Assembly (NCBI GenBank): GCA_964599655.1
Contig: CAZRGV010000005.1
Location: 27,272-91,271, forward strand
Origin: CAZRGV01 sp964599655
GTDB taxonomy: Bacteria; Planctomycetota; Planctomycetia; Isosphaerales; Isosphaeraceae
Length of the DNA: 64,000 nt
Reading direction: 5' to 3'
This document shows positions 29,968 to 39,072 of this stretch, one piece after another. Position numbers and translations under genes: made by a program. Under the pieces are notes generated by a model. That model searched no databases. It was not told the origin of the DNA and saw only the letters and a program-made list of their open reading frames with translations. Position 1 is the first letter of the stretch. Every line of letters starts with the position of its first letter.

Positions 29968-30813
29968 CTACTTTTCCGCCTTCTTCTGGACAACGGCTGG
30001 GCGGTCGTTCCGAGAGATCACTCCGTCGTTGTTGCGATCGAGTTGCTTGAAGAGGGCTGCGGGACCCTGGAACTCCTCGCGGCTGACTTTTCCATCACTG
30101 TTCTTGTCCATCGCCATCAGTCGGCGAAGTCTCGGGGCGGGATTGGCCGACAGTTCGGCCGAGCCACCGACCGTTTTGGGTAGTTCGTCGATCGTCAGGA
30201 CTCCGTTCTTGTCCACGTCGAGCCGGTTGAAGAGGGGAGCCCGACCTCGAAACTCTTCGCGGCTGATCCTCCCGTCCTTATCTCGATCCATCGCCTTGAA
30301 CCGTTCGGGAAGGGACGAGGCATTCGGGGCCACGACGGGTTTTGGTATGGAATTCCCAGCCGGAACGCCTGGCAGCTCGGCCTGGAACCGAGCGATCTCT
30401 TCCTTTGTCACGACACCGTCCTTATTCTCGTCGAGTCGGTCGAAGAACGGAGCTGGGCCGGCATACTCATCCTTGCTGACCTTGCCGTCGCCGTTCTTGT
30501 CCATCGACTTTAGGCGCGCCTCGATAGCCGTTGGATTCGCAAGGACTCGTAGCTTGGCGAGAAGGTTTCGCATCTCCTGAGCATCAAGCTTGCCGTCCTT
30601 GTTCTCGTCGCCGCGCTTGACCAGTCGCTCGAAGGCGTCGCGACCCGATTCGGGAACCTCACTTGGGTCAATGATCATGTCGCCGTTGGCGTCGAGTTCG
30701 AGGAACATTTCGCGGAGATTTGGCAAACCGTTGGGTTGTTGGGCCTGAATTGAGGTGCCGCCGACAAGAAGAGTCAGTCCAAGGCCGATGCTCATCGTTC
30801 GCAGGCGACGCAT
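29968..30813 (-). CDS. Secreted EF-hand calcium-binding protein with eight loops
   Basis: The protein is 281 residues from ATG 30813 with CGGAG upstream. A signal peptide (about residues 1-25) precedes eight EF-hand-like loops with the DxNxDG pattern: ELDANGDMIIDPSE, RGDENKDGKLDAQE, SMDKNGDGKVSKDE, RLDENKDGVVTKEE, AMDRDKDGRISREE, RLDVDKNGVLTIDE, AMDKNSDGKVSREE and QLDRNNDGVISRND. The loops come as four pairs, with a Pro-rich linker between loops 4 and 5. It probably binds Ca2+ outside the cytoplasm as a sensor, buffer or structural protein. It follows the MscS channel gene by 238 nt on the same strand. Confidence 0.9.
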   Translation of the reverse strand: MRRLRTMSIGLGLTLLVGGTSIQAQQPNGLPNLREMFLELDANGDMIIDPSEVPESGRDAFERLVKRGDENKDGKLDAQEMRNLLAKLRVLANPTAIEARLKSMDKNGDGKVSKDEYAGPAPFFDRLDENKDGVVTKEEIARFQAELPGVPAGNSIPKPVVAPNASSLPERFKAMDRDKDGRISREEFRGRAPLFNRLDVDKNGVLTIDELPKTVGGSAELSANPAPRLRRLMAMDKNSDGKVSREEFQGPAALFKQLDRNNDGVISRNDRPAVVQKKAEK

Positions 30814-31051
30814 GTTACAACTCCGGGATGGATGTGACGGCGGCACACGCCGACGCAAGCGACGCAGCCTCTCCGATAAAGGATTCAATGCCGCGCCGCG
30901 TCCAAAGTATCGCTCGAACCGTTGGATTCTGGTTCGGCGACGGAGGGGATTGGAGTCGCAAAACGTCGAAACGAAACTGGCCGTTAGTTCTCGCGACGAC
31001 GGGGCCAACGTCTTCGGCCTGAGAGCGATCGGATGGAAGTCGATCCGACGA

Positions 31052-33370
31052 TCAGCTCACTGGTCGGTGCCGGCCTCGAAATAACCCGTGCGTTCCTCGT
31101 GATTCCGGGAGGTCGGTCCCCTCCTCGAACCGGTGATAGACGGTCCTGTGGGGGAAGGGGATCTCGATGCCCATCGCGTCGAACTTGTTCTTGATTCGCC
31201 GGAGGAGCTCGCGCTTCACTTCCCACTGCTTGAGAGTTCGAGTCTTGATGAAGAACTTGATCACGACGGCGGAATCACCGAGCTGATCCACGCCAAGCAT
31301 GGTGAGATCTTCGAGAATCATCATTCGATACACTGGGTCGTTACGGAGCTCCTGACCGAGTTCCTGAATGATCTGGATCACGCGGTCCACGTCTTCCTTG
31401 TAGGCCACTCCAACTTCGAAAAGAGCGCGGGACCAGCCGTGGGTCATGTTACTGACGGCCGTGATCTGACCGTTGGGGATGAAGTGAACGCACCCTTCGA
31501 GGTCACGCAAAACGGTCATCCGCAGGGTGATGCGCTCGACCTGGCCGGCGAAGTTACCGATCTTAACGATGTCGTTCAGCTTGTACTGGTTTTCCAGCAG
31601 GATGACGAACCCGTAAAAGTAATCACGGATCAGATTCTGCGCGCCGAACGCGACGGCCAAACCGAAGACGGCTGCACCTCCGAGCAACGGAGCAATAGGG
31701 ATGCCGACTTCTTGCAGTACCATCAAGGTACCGCCCAGGTACACGGATACGGAGACAGCGTTATGGAAGACGCCCACAAGGGTGTTGGCCCGGTTCTCTC
31801 GCTCTTCGCGAGAACCACGGATGCCGCTCTGGGCCATCAGCTTGACGACCCGTTTGGTGAAGAGCCTGGAGAGCCACTGAAGGAGGATCATCGCCAGAAG
31901 AATGGCAAAGATCTTGAGACCGTGGTCGAGACCCCACTGGAGGAGGTTCCGTGGTGCGAAGGGATTCTGGAGGGTCTTGACCTTGGCCTCGGCCTGCTCC
32001 ACCTCTTTCTTGGCTTGGGCGGCTTTCGCACTGGCGGCGAGTTGTTCGCGGAGTAGATCCGCACGCTCCGACTGGAGATCGTCAAGCCGCTCAGAGCGAT
32101 CTCTTACCTCATTGATCGCCTCGCGATGGCGTTGTGCGGCCTCGCGGATCTTGGCGGCCAGATCACGAAGCTCGCGGGGCGACACACCTCCTACCGACTT
32201 GGCTTCGAACTCCTGGGCCAGGCTGTCCCGGGTCTCGCTCGCGTTGTCGGACTGCTTCCTGGCGGTCTCAAGGTGCTTCTGTTCGAGTGCGATGTTCTTC
32301 TCGAGAATGGCCAATCGCTCGGTGATGGACATCGCCTCGCGCTCGGCTTGTTGAGCTTGCTCGACCTTCTCCTGGACAACTTGCTCGGCCTTGACGAGTT
32401 CCTTGTTTTGGGGCCCCTTTGGAGCGGGAGCCGTCAGGGTCGCTGTTCCGGCGGCAGGCGCGGTGCCTCCCACGACGGTCTCACCCTTGGACGTGGGGGG
32501 AGGCTCAGTCACAGAGGTTGCCGGCGTCACCGCAGGCGCAGTGTCGGCTCGGGCTGCCGCAGCGGCGGGATCGACAAGAGTGGAAGTGGTAGCAGGATTC
32601 GAGGTTGCTGAGGCCGGAATCATGGGAGTCGAGACCGCCGAAGCGGGGTTTGCCGACGTCGACGCACCTGCTGGAGCCGTCGAAGATGCCTGTCGTGGAG
32701 TTACCACGGGGCTTGGGGGATCCACGCCGGTCAGCCGGTCGAAAGCCTGACGATCGTGTTGAATCAATTGCTCGATGGAGGTGATTTGCTCGACAAGCGT
32801 CTTTCGCTCCTCGATGGCAAGGTCGAAGCGGTCTTTAGAGAGTTTCCACGTTTTCTCAAACGCGGCGAGCTGAGCCTTCAGCTCCTCCACTTTCTCGGGT
32901 GGCGCATCCTTCAGCGACTTCTTTAACAACTGGAGCTTTTTGTCCGCAGCGTTAAACTCTGCTTCGGCCCGCGCAAACTCGCTTTCCGGATTCTCTTTCT
33001 GGGCCTTGAGTTCCTCGAGTTGTTTCTGACTGGCCGAGATGGAACGCTGGAGCCGGGCAATCTGCTCGGCATCGGAGAGCATCCCCGGATTCGTGGCGGG
33101 ATCTCGCGGTGGCTGAACCGTCGCGGGAAGACCGATCCCCGTCTTTGATGAGGGAGCCGACCCGGTCACGGCTTTTGGATCGGAGGTCTTTACAGGTGAT
33201 CTCGCCGGTTTCTCGTTTGGTAGCGGAGGAAGTGAGTCAGCCGATTCGGCCGGATTGTCGCCGACGGAAGTCGCCGCCTGGCAAGGGTTTGAAGGGATTC
33301 CAGTTAGAATGCCCACACCGAGAGGAATTCCCACTATCAGACGATGAACGATCCATCGTGAGACTTTCAA
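31052..33370 (-). CDS. Mechanosensitive ion channel (MscS family) with long N-terminal coiled coil
   Basis: This 772-residue protein has a signal peptide, a long periplasmic part with coiled coils (roughly 105-225 and 330-480) separated by an Ala/Thr/Pro-rich linker, then membrane helices and the MscS core. Core features are the pore-lining helix GGAAVFGLAVAFGAQNLIRDYF, the beta domain (LNDIVKIGNFAGQVERITLR) and the cytoplasmic domain ending at IEIPFPHRTVY. The architecture recalls MscK/YbiO-type channels that relieve turgor on osmotic downshock. No ATG is available at the front; TTG 33370 follows AAAGGAG and is the likely start. Its TM3 ends with FGAQN as in classical MscS, so gating is likely intact. 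Confidence 0.92.
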   Translation of the reverse strand: MKVSRWIVHRLIVGIPLGVGILTGIPSNPCQAATSVGDNPAESADSLPPLPNEKPARSPVKTSDPKAVTGSAPSSKTGIGLPATVQPPRDPATNPGMLSDAEQIARLQRSISASQKQLEELKAQKENPESEFARAEAEFNAADKKLQLLKKSLKDAPPEKVEELKAQLAAFEKTWKLSKDRFDLAIEERKTLVEQITSIEQLIQHDRQAFDRLTGVDPPSPVVTPRQASSTAPAGASTSANPASAVSTPMIPASATSNPATTSTLVDPAAAAARADTAPAVTPATSVTEPPPTSKGETVVGGTAPAAGTATLTAPAPKGPQNKELVKAEQVVQEKVEQAQQAEREAMSITERLAILEKNIALEQKHLETARKQSDNASETRDSLAQEFEAKSVGGVSPRELRDLAAKIREAAQRHREAINEVRDRSERLDDLQSERADLLREQLAASAKAAQAKKEVEQAEAKVKTLQNPFAPRNLLQWGLDHGLKIFAILLAMILLQWLSRLFTKRVVKLMAQSGIRGSREERENRANTLVGVFHNAVSVSVYLGGTLMVLQEVGIPIAPLLGGAAVFGLAVAFGAQNLIRDYFYGFVILLENQYKLNDIVKIGNFAGQVERITLRMTVLRDLEGCVHFIPNGQITAVSNMTHGWSRALFEVGVAYKEDVDRVIQIIQELGQELRNDPVYRMMILEDLTMLGVDQLGDSAVVIKFFIKTRTLKQWEVKRELLRRIKNKFDAMGIEIPFPHRTVYHRFEEGTDLPESRGTHGLFRGRHRPVS

Positions 33371-33527
33371 CCCAGACTCCTTTCTGGATAGAGAGTCGAT
33401 GAAGGGTGGAGTAGGAATCTACACCACGTTATAGGGAAACGGGGGGGATCACCCAAGGGCAATCCGAAGCAAAAGGGAGATGGCACTAGCAAGCCCGACG
33501 AAGCGTCAAGTCCTACGCGATCGAAAT

Positions 33528-34397
33528 TCACGATTGAGAGGCAGAAGGGACAATCTCCAAACCAAGCTGACTCAAAGCGAACGCCAGCGCCTCAGCGAGT
33601 CTTGGTTTCGAAAGAGGAAGGCCCAGGGCAAGAGGTTGCCGGGCAAGTGACCTCGCCAGTGACGGAGAGACACCACACAGCAGGCAACTCGTCCCCATGA
33701 TCCGCGCGGCAGCGATCATTTCGAGCAACTCATCCACAACCAAGGGGTCTAGGTCCGCCACGCCGGAAAGATCAAGAATTGCGAACTCGATACCATTCGC
33801 TTCAATCCGGTGCAGGAGGCTGTCACCGATGGCCTTTGCCCGATCGCGATCCAGCGAGCCGATCAGTATCAGCAGGACGATCTTGTCGTGAAGGGGCAGG
33901 ATCAGCCGCAGGGGATCTTCTGAGGAACGCTTCTGGCCTTCCGAATCGTCCGGTGGAGCGTCGAGGGAGGCCTCGATCATGGACAGGCCAATGCGGTCCA
34001 GCAACTCGTTGGCGAGTCCGATTTCTTCAGCCAGGGCGTCATCGCTTCCGAGTTCCTGCCGCAGCCGGGAAAAGAGCGGCCGCTTGAGCGAAAAGATGAA
34101 ACCGACGATTTCGGAAGGTGGAAGGCCGTGACGCGCTTTCTCTCGCGCGATGTTCGCGACGGTTTCTCGCAGGGGTTCCCACTCAGCCCCGCGAACGTCG
34201 TCCAGCAGTGCTTGCTCGCGGACGGCCTGGGTGAGAAACCCGAGCACCTCGGCACACTGGGCACGAAGCTCCGCTTCCATCAGGGGGCCGAGACGACGCT
34301 TTGCCTGGGCCGATTGCTCGCGGATCCAGTCATTCAGCAGCTCAGACGCGTAGCGGTCGAGGACTTCCGGCAAAATGCTCACCGTGGTGTGGCTCAT
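33528..34397 (-). CDS. RsbR-like stressosome protein (RsbRD N-terminal + STAS)
   Basis: In this 289-residue protein, residues ~1-150 form a helical RsbRD-type sensory domain (VLDRYASELLNDWI, ETVANIAREKARHGLPPSEIVGFI). Residues ~160-275 form a STAS domain with IVLLILIGSLDRDRAKAIGDSLL and DLSGVADLDPLVVDELL. In RsbR and RsbS the residue in the DLTGV position is a Thr phosphorylated by RsbT; here it is Ser (DLSGV). Such proteins act in stress-signal complexes controlling sigma factors or second messengers. No RsbS, RsbT or sigma factor gene is next to it, so partners must lie elsewhere. The ATG at 34397 has a close AAAGGA. Confidence 0.8.
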   Translation of the reverse strand: MSHTTVSILPEVLDRYASELLNDWIREQSAQAKRRLGPLMEAELRAQCAEVLGFLTQAVREQALLDDVRGAEWEPLRETVANIAREKARHGLPPSEIVGFIFSLKRPLFSRLRQELGSDDALAEEIGLANELLDRIGLSMIEASLDAPPDDSEGQKRSSEDPLRLILPLHDKIVLLILIGSLDRDRAKAIGDSLLHRIEANGIEFAILDLSGVADLDPLVVDELLEMIAAARIMGTSCLLCGVSPSLARSLARQPLALGLPLSKPRLAEALAFALSQLGLEIVPSASQS

Positions 34398-34606
34398 TCC
34401 TTTGGCCTTTTCCTGAGTCTGATTTGGCGGTAGAGCCGGGTTCCTCCGCCAGAATCGATGGTGTCGAGCCGATGCGAAGTTTCCACAACAGGCCGTCGTA
34501 GGACGCCTGTCGAGGGTTTTGAGACTAATTTACTTCCGGCAACTCAGCAAGCCGACCTTTCTCCCTCAAGAAGATCGATTGAGGTCGCCAAGGGCGATCC
34601 ACGCGA

Positions 34607-35707
34607 TCACTTGGACCTCCAAAGATCGATCGGTCGAGCGGCGCTGGAATGGAATGGGAGAGCAATTCGACGATTCTCGGCCGCCGACGCGTAAAGGGCG
34701 TGAATCGCCTCGACCACCACGCGGCCGTCATGACCGTTCTCGAGCGGTGTGGCACCCGTCCGAACGCACTCGACAAAGTGCTTCATTTCTTGAGGAAAAC
34801 CGTAGTTCCAAATCTCCTCGAAGACGGGGAACGTCCAACCTCGCGTCGCGCCGGCCTTCTCGACGGCGTAACCGTAACCCGCCTTCGAGTAAGTTCGCAG
34901 CGCGTTTCCGAAGAGCAAGTCCGCGTAAGCCTGGCCTCCGCTCCCGAAGACCTCGGCACGGTCATCCATGCCACCTGGCTTGGTCCAGCTTTCCTCAGCC
35001 AGACCGATCGCGCCTCCCTCGAAGTCGAGGATCAGAACGGCCTCGTCGTCTCCATTCGTCTTGTCGCCATGAACGAAAGTACCCATGCGGGCATAAACAC
35101 CGGCGATCGTTGCTTTACCCAAACCTCCCAGAATCCAGCGGAAGAATTCGATGGCGTGGCAACCCATGTCAAACGTCACGCCGCCGCCGCTCTTCGAGGT
35201 GTCAAAGAACCAGGCGGCATGAGGGCCGTCGTGCTTCTCTGATTGCTTGACGAGATGGATCTTGCCCAGCGCACCCTCATCGACGAGTTGCTTGAGACGA
35301 ACATACTTCGGTGCGAAGCATAGCTCCTCGGCATAACCCAGGATGACACCGGCATGGTCGCAGGCCTCGATCATGCGGTCGCATTCGGCCAGGCTCGGGG
35401 CCATCGGTTTCTCGACCACCACATGTTTTCCCGCCTGCGCGGCGAGCACCGTGGCGTCGGCATGCCGATCGTTCGGCAAGCCAAGAATGACGAGGTCGAT
35501 CTCCTTGAGATCGTAGAGCGCCCGGTAGTCGGTGTAATGATGGGGAATGCCGTGCTCGCACGCGAATCGCTCGGCGTGGTTGGCAGTCGGTGAAGCGACG
35601 GCGAGAATCTCGGCGCCGGGAATCCGTCGGAGGGCCTCGGCATGAATTGCGGAAACAAATCCGGAACCGACCAGGCCCACTCGTACCGTGTTCAGACGTG
35701 AAGCCAT
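34607..35707 (-). CDS. Gfo/Idh/MocA family oxidoreductase
   Basis: This 366-residue protein has the Rossmann loop VGLVGSGFVSAIHA at residues ~10-23, the VVEKPMAPS motif whose Lys is catalytic in the family, and the C-terminal dimer domain with GGGVTFDMGCHAIEFFRWILGG, where His of the GCHAIE segment is the usual substrate-binding residue. It is closer to typical family members than the 8.3-kb paralog, since the EKP motif is intact. The substrate is probably a sugar or inositol derivative. Its start overlaps the CHAD gene stop by 16 nt, which suggests translational coupling though the functions appear unrelated. Confidence 0.92.
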   Translation of the reverse strand: MASRLNTVRVGLVGSGFVSAIHAEALRRIPGAEILAVASPTANHAERFACEHGIPHHYTDYRALYDLKEIDLVILGLPNDRHADATVLAAQAGKHVVVEKPMAPSLAECDRMIEACDHAGVILGYAEELCFAPKYVRLKQLVDEGALGKIHLVKQSEKHDGPHAAWFFDTSKSGGGVTFDMGCHAIEFFRWILGGLGKATIAGVYARMGTFVHGDKTNGDDEAVLILDFEGGAIGLAEESWTKPGGMDDRAEVFGSGGQAYADLLFGNALRTYSKAGYGYAVEKAGATRGWTFPVFEEIWNYGFPQEMKHFVECVRTGATPLENGHDGRVVVEAIHALYASAAENRRIALPFHSSAARPIDLWRSK

Positions 35708-36660
35708 CGGCGGTTCCTTTTCCGATCGAGCTTTTTCCAGCTACTGGGGAACCGTTTGCGAGCTTGTTGGGCCGCCGATTCCTGGCGATTCATGAGCCGA
35801 GCCGCGGCAAGCTGGAACGGGACGTCTCCCTCATGCGCGGAGGCGATTTCCCGCACGACTTCGCGCGCGACAATCGCGTCTTGATGAGTTCCCAGAAGAT
35901 CTTGGAGCTTTCGCGCGAGTTTGGCGATACGATTGGCGCGGCGGCTCGAACGGCCGCTCAAGATCTTCGCGGCCGACTCGGCATTGTAGCGAAGACGCTT
36001 GGCCTTCTTGCGAACGTCATGATAATCCGAGTCCGGGGAGTCGACGTCAATCGCGCGGCCACGTCTCTTGAGTGCTTTCCAGGCATCCCGGACCAGAACC
36101 GGCAAAGCGTCTCGACAACAGGGAATCGAAGCCTCGGCGGTCAGTGGAAGTTCGACGAGGGCCTGGCCAAGCATCGCCTTCAAGTTGTGATATCGCGTAC
36201 CCTGAAGGGCCGAGGCCATGGCCTGGATCGCCTCTTCCCGACGCTGGTCGAGACGGTCGAAGAGCGGGGCGAGGACCAGCCGGGAGTCGTCGCAGTCGCG
36301 CAGCAACCTCGCACGGAGCACATCCAGGTCACGGACATCTCCGAGTACACCGGCCAACCAGCGAAGCTCACCCTCGACCAGATCGATCCAGCCCGGATCG
36401 AGGAGGTCGCGGAACATCCGAAGCTGGCTTCGAAGACGCCGTATGGCGGTTCGAAACTGATGCACGCCCTCGGGTTGCGCGTCATGAGCGGCCGACTGCA
36501 ATTTGTCGAGTTGAAGGAGTGCCTGAGCAATCGAGACACGGATCGCTTCCGAAACCGGGGAGTCTGGGCCGACCTCCGACAAGCCACGAACCCCCTTGGA
36601 AAAAGGCGGCAGCGAGGGAGCACGACGGACCTGGTCGAAGCTCGATTCGATCTGGTTCAT
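35692..36660 (-). CDS. CHAD domain protein
   Basis: This 322-residue, helix-rich protein has conserved His- and Arg-containing helices typical of CHAD: GVHQFRTAIRRLRSQLRMFRDLL, LGDVRDLDVLRARL, YHDVRKKAKRLRYNAE and LQDLLGTHQDAIVARE. CHAD domains bind inorganic polyphosphate through these basic faces and can localise to polyphosphate granules. The CYTH triphosphatase domain often fused to CHAD is absent. ATG 36660 lacks a good Shine-Dalgarno sequence, so a start a little downstream is possible; residues 1-35 look non-conserved. It is first in a two-gene unit with the oxidoreductase. Confidence 0.88.
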   Translation of the reverse strand: MNQIESSFDQVRRAPSLPPFSKGVRGLSEVGPDSPVSEAIRVSIAQALLQLDKLQSAAHDAQPEGVHQFRTAIRRLRSQLRMFRDLLDPGWIDLVEGELRWLAGVLGDVRDLDVLRARLLRDCDDSRLVLAPLFDRLDQRREEAIQAMASALQGTRYHNLKAMLGQALVELPLTAEASIPCCRDALPVLVRDAWKALKRRGRAIDVDSPDSDYHDVRKKAKRLRYNAESAAKILSGRSSRRANRIAKLARKLQDLLGTHQDAIVAREVVREIASAHEGDVPFQLAAARLMNRQESAAQQARKRFPSSWKKLDRKRNRRWLHV

Positions 36661-37170
36661 GTAAGTGCCGACGATTGTGTCCAGGTTTTGTGGGAAGGAG
36701 CGTCATTCGGCTTCACGATATTTTAACATTCGGTCAAGGTTTTCTCGTCATGGATTCCACTGCGGCTTAGAGAAAAAACGGTGGTTTTGATCGCTTTTAG
36801 TAAGATTGACTTGCGATTTGAGCGGGTTCTTGACGCAAGGACCACCCGCTTGGTAGCGTGCCGTTGACGGTGACAACGGCTTCGGGACGGACTTTCGAGC
36901 CCTGAGGAACGTCGTTCATGGAATCCGGCTCAGTGGCTATTGGCCGAAGTATTGCTGGAGCGAGGCGACCCCGAGTTCGCCTTCGCGATCTGGAGATGCG
37001 ACGACGCTAACGCTTTGGGGGGACCTCGCCGCTCGATGGTCCAACGACAGGAAACGGGCATCGCGGATCCTTCTGCGGTCGTTCCTGGAACGGCCGCTCA
37101 ACGCATTCCGTCACGAACCGCTGGTTAAGAGTCTCTTCATCTGGCAGAGGCGACCGAAGACGACCAGGTC
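36661..37170. other. Intergenic region with no firm gene
   Basis: Around 36770-36860 the sequence turns AT-rich and could hold the promoter for the minus-strand CHAD unit. A short plus frame (36940-37128) contains LLERGDPEFAFAIW but has no ribosome binding site or family match. Confidence 0.4.
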
Positions 37171-37434
37171 ATGGCTCGTTTCCTTGTCCTGTTTGACGGA
37201 TCCATCTCACGTTATCGAACGAATCGGACTCACTACGAATTCCAGACGGTCCAGACCCAGGACGAGGCGCAAACGCTTTCAGCGTCGTGGCAGTCCCGGT
37301 CTATAGATCATGAGAACATATGCTTCTATGAGCCAAGTCAGTTCGTCGTCTCGGGTTGTCGGACCGAAGAGGTCCTAGACAGACTTGTGAGACAACCATG
37401 CCGCGCGACGCGAGAGTTACCACCGTTTTCATGA
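37171..37434 (+). CDS. Small hypothetical protein (doubtful)
   Basis: An 87-codon frame has a mixed amino-acid composition (MARFLVLFDGSISRY..., HENICFYEPSQFVVSGC) more protein-like than other short frames nearby. The only upstream purine stretch, AGG, is too close to the ATG to be a normal Shine-Dalgarno. It was not recognised as any family. It may be a real small cytoplasmic protein or chance. Confidence 0.25.
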   Translation: MARFLVLFDGSISRYRTNRTHYEFQTVQTQDEAQTLSASWQSRSIDHENICFYEPSQFVVSGCRTEEVLDRLVRQPCRATRELPPFS

Positions 37435-37496
37435 GGACGAGACGCCGCCTCCGATCGTGGTCTGCCTTCAGAGGAAGGCTTCTTAACCCCTCGGGC

Positions 37497-38903
37497 TCAG
37501 GGACCGGCGACTGCGACAGGATCCGGCAAGGTTCGATCGATCTCAGTGAGTCGATAGCCGAAGCCGGGGCCGGCGATCGAGCCTAGGTCGACCTGTCCGC
37601 TCTGGCGGCGGTACAGGCCGGGGTGGACGACCGACTCCGGACGCGAGGCCTCGGGGTAGAACTGCATGCCGTTGGTCTCGACGCCCATAATCGTTCCGGC
37701 GTGGGCCGCGAGCAGGCAATGAGGGATCTGCGCGAGCATCGGGTTGGTCAGATCCTGGACCATCAAGGTCATGCCATGGGATTTCGCCCAGCAGAGCGAG
37801 AGTAACGCCCCGGTCTGGGTCTTGCAGGTCTTGAGAGCGACGCCGGACCAGCCCAGCGAACGCCCTAGCCGAATCAGGTGCCAGTCGTGCGCGCTCTCAT
37901 CCATGAAGAGCGGCTTGCGCGCGGAAACGGAATGAACGTCGATCCGGTGCGACTCCAGGTCATAGGGGAACGGTTGCTCGACGTAGAGGATCATCCCGTA
38001 GATCCGGGGATCGTCGCGAAGGAGTCGGTCGAGGATCTCGTTGACGTAGGACGGCTCACCCACTGTGCAGTTGAAGTCGGCCGTGAGCCAATCCACGCCC
38101 TCCTCGATGGCGATCTGTCCGACGCGAACGAGTCGCTCCAAGTCCCAAGCGGCGTCATTGCCGGTGAGCTTCACCTTGAGGCATTTCAGGCCGTCTCGAC
38201 GAATCCAGTCTCGCAGGAGAACGGGATATCCGTCATCGGGCTCCGAGCCGGTCAGGTCGGACGAGTCGAGCGGATCCTTGCCTCCGATTAAGTGCCAGGC
38301 CGGGAGATGGTCGGGCCGAGGTCGCACGAGAAACTCGGCTGGGTAGCGGCCTTTGAACGAGAGGTCGCTCCCTTCGGCGGGCACGAGATAGTGGGCCAGG
38401 TCCGCATTCATGAAGGTTTCATTGTAGGTCTCATACGTCGGAACGCCGTGGAGCTGACCGTAGGCGTCGTGCAAGGCGAGGTCAAACGCCGAGTTGCCGA
38501 CGAGAGCGGCCAGCCAGGGCATTGGTTCTGGAAGATCGTGAAGACCGTTGATTTCGGCCTGAATGCCGGGCAAGACTGCCTCGTTGAAGGCGTGGCCAAT
38601 CTCGATTGGATGGCCGGTCGTGTCGCATCCCGCCCAGGCGTCGACGAGCCGGATGCAGAGCCGTTTGAGAGTGTCGTGGCGCGCTTCGTAAGAGAGCGTG
38701 CTGGGCCACACCCACTGGACGCTCAAAGGGGTTTCGCCCCAGCCCTCGGCGGTACGTCCGTGGTGGTCGACCACGGTCAGTCGAACCCTGGCGCAGGTGA
38801 CCTCCGTCGTGATCTCGGGGCCGAACTTCAGCGGCATGCGGGTCTTGATCGGAAGGAAGTACAAGGCGGCGGAAACGGGGCGAATATCGGTGGGCTTGGG
38901 CAT
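37497..38903 (-). CDS. Enolase superfamily enzyme (mandelate racemase/muconate lactonizing type)
   Basis: The protein is 468 residues. Catalytic features of the MR/MLE subgroup can be placed: K243-x-K245 (CLKVKLTG) at the end of the second barrel strand, metal ligands Asp276 (LTADFNC), Glu309 (YVEQP) and Asp335 (MDESAHD), and Lys358 (LKTCKTQTG). The N-terminal capping domain covers residues ~10-150. The reaction begins with proton abstraction next to a carboxylate and may be a racemisation, epimerisation, dehydration or cycloisomerisation. Length above the usual ~370-400 comes from an insert around 160-230. The substrate is unknown. No co-directional neighbours are close, so it is probably a single transcription unit. 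Confidence 0.9.
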   Translation of the reverse strand: MPKPTDIRPVSAALYFLPIKTRMPLKFGPEITTEVTCARVRLTVVDHHGRTAEGWGETPLSVQWVWPSTLSYEARHDTLKRLCIRLVDAWAGCDTTGHPIEIGHAFNEAVLPGIQAEINGLHDLPEPMPWLAALVGNSAFDLALHDAYGQLHGVPTYETYNETFMNADLAHYLVPAEGSDLSFKGRYPAEFLVRPRPDHLPAWHLIGGKDPLDSSDLTGSEPDDGYPVLLRDWIRRDGLKCLKVKLTGNDAAWDLERLVRVGQIAIEEGVDWLTADFNCTVGEPSYVNEILDRLLRDDPRIYGMILYVEQPFPYDLESHRIDVHSVSARKPLFMDESAHDWHLIRLGRSLGWSGVALKTCKTQTGALLSLCWAKSHGMTLMVQDLTNPMLAQIPHCLLAAHAGTIMGVETNGMQFYPEASRPESVVHPGLYRRQSGQVDLGSIAGPGFGYRLTEIDRTLPDPVAVAGP

Positions 38904-39072
38904 GGTGGCGGGCTCGCTCTCGATCGGCCTTCAAAACCTCAACCGCGCCTGAGGTAGCGGCTGTCGCTTACGTTATCGGCTCAGTGCTTCCAAGTCGAAC
39001 GGTTTTGTGGTCATCTGGGGCAATCCCACCGACCTCGAACCCGTTACACCGATGATCTGAGTGAGGACTCCG

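Noticed and set aside
36940..37128. 62-codon plus frame with LLERGDPEFAFAIW, reminiscent of a repeat-companion domain
   Set aside because: The similarity is too short, no ribosome binding site is present and frames break nearby.
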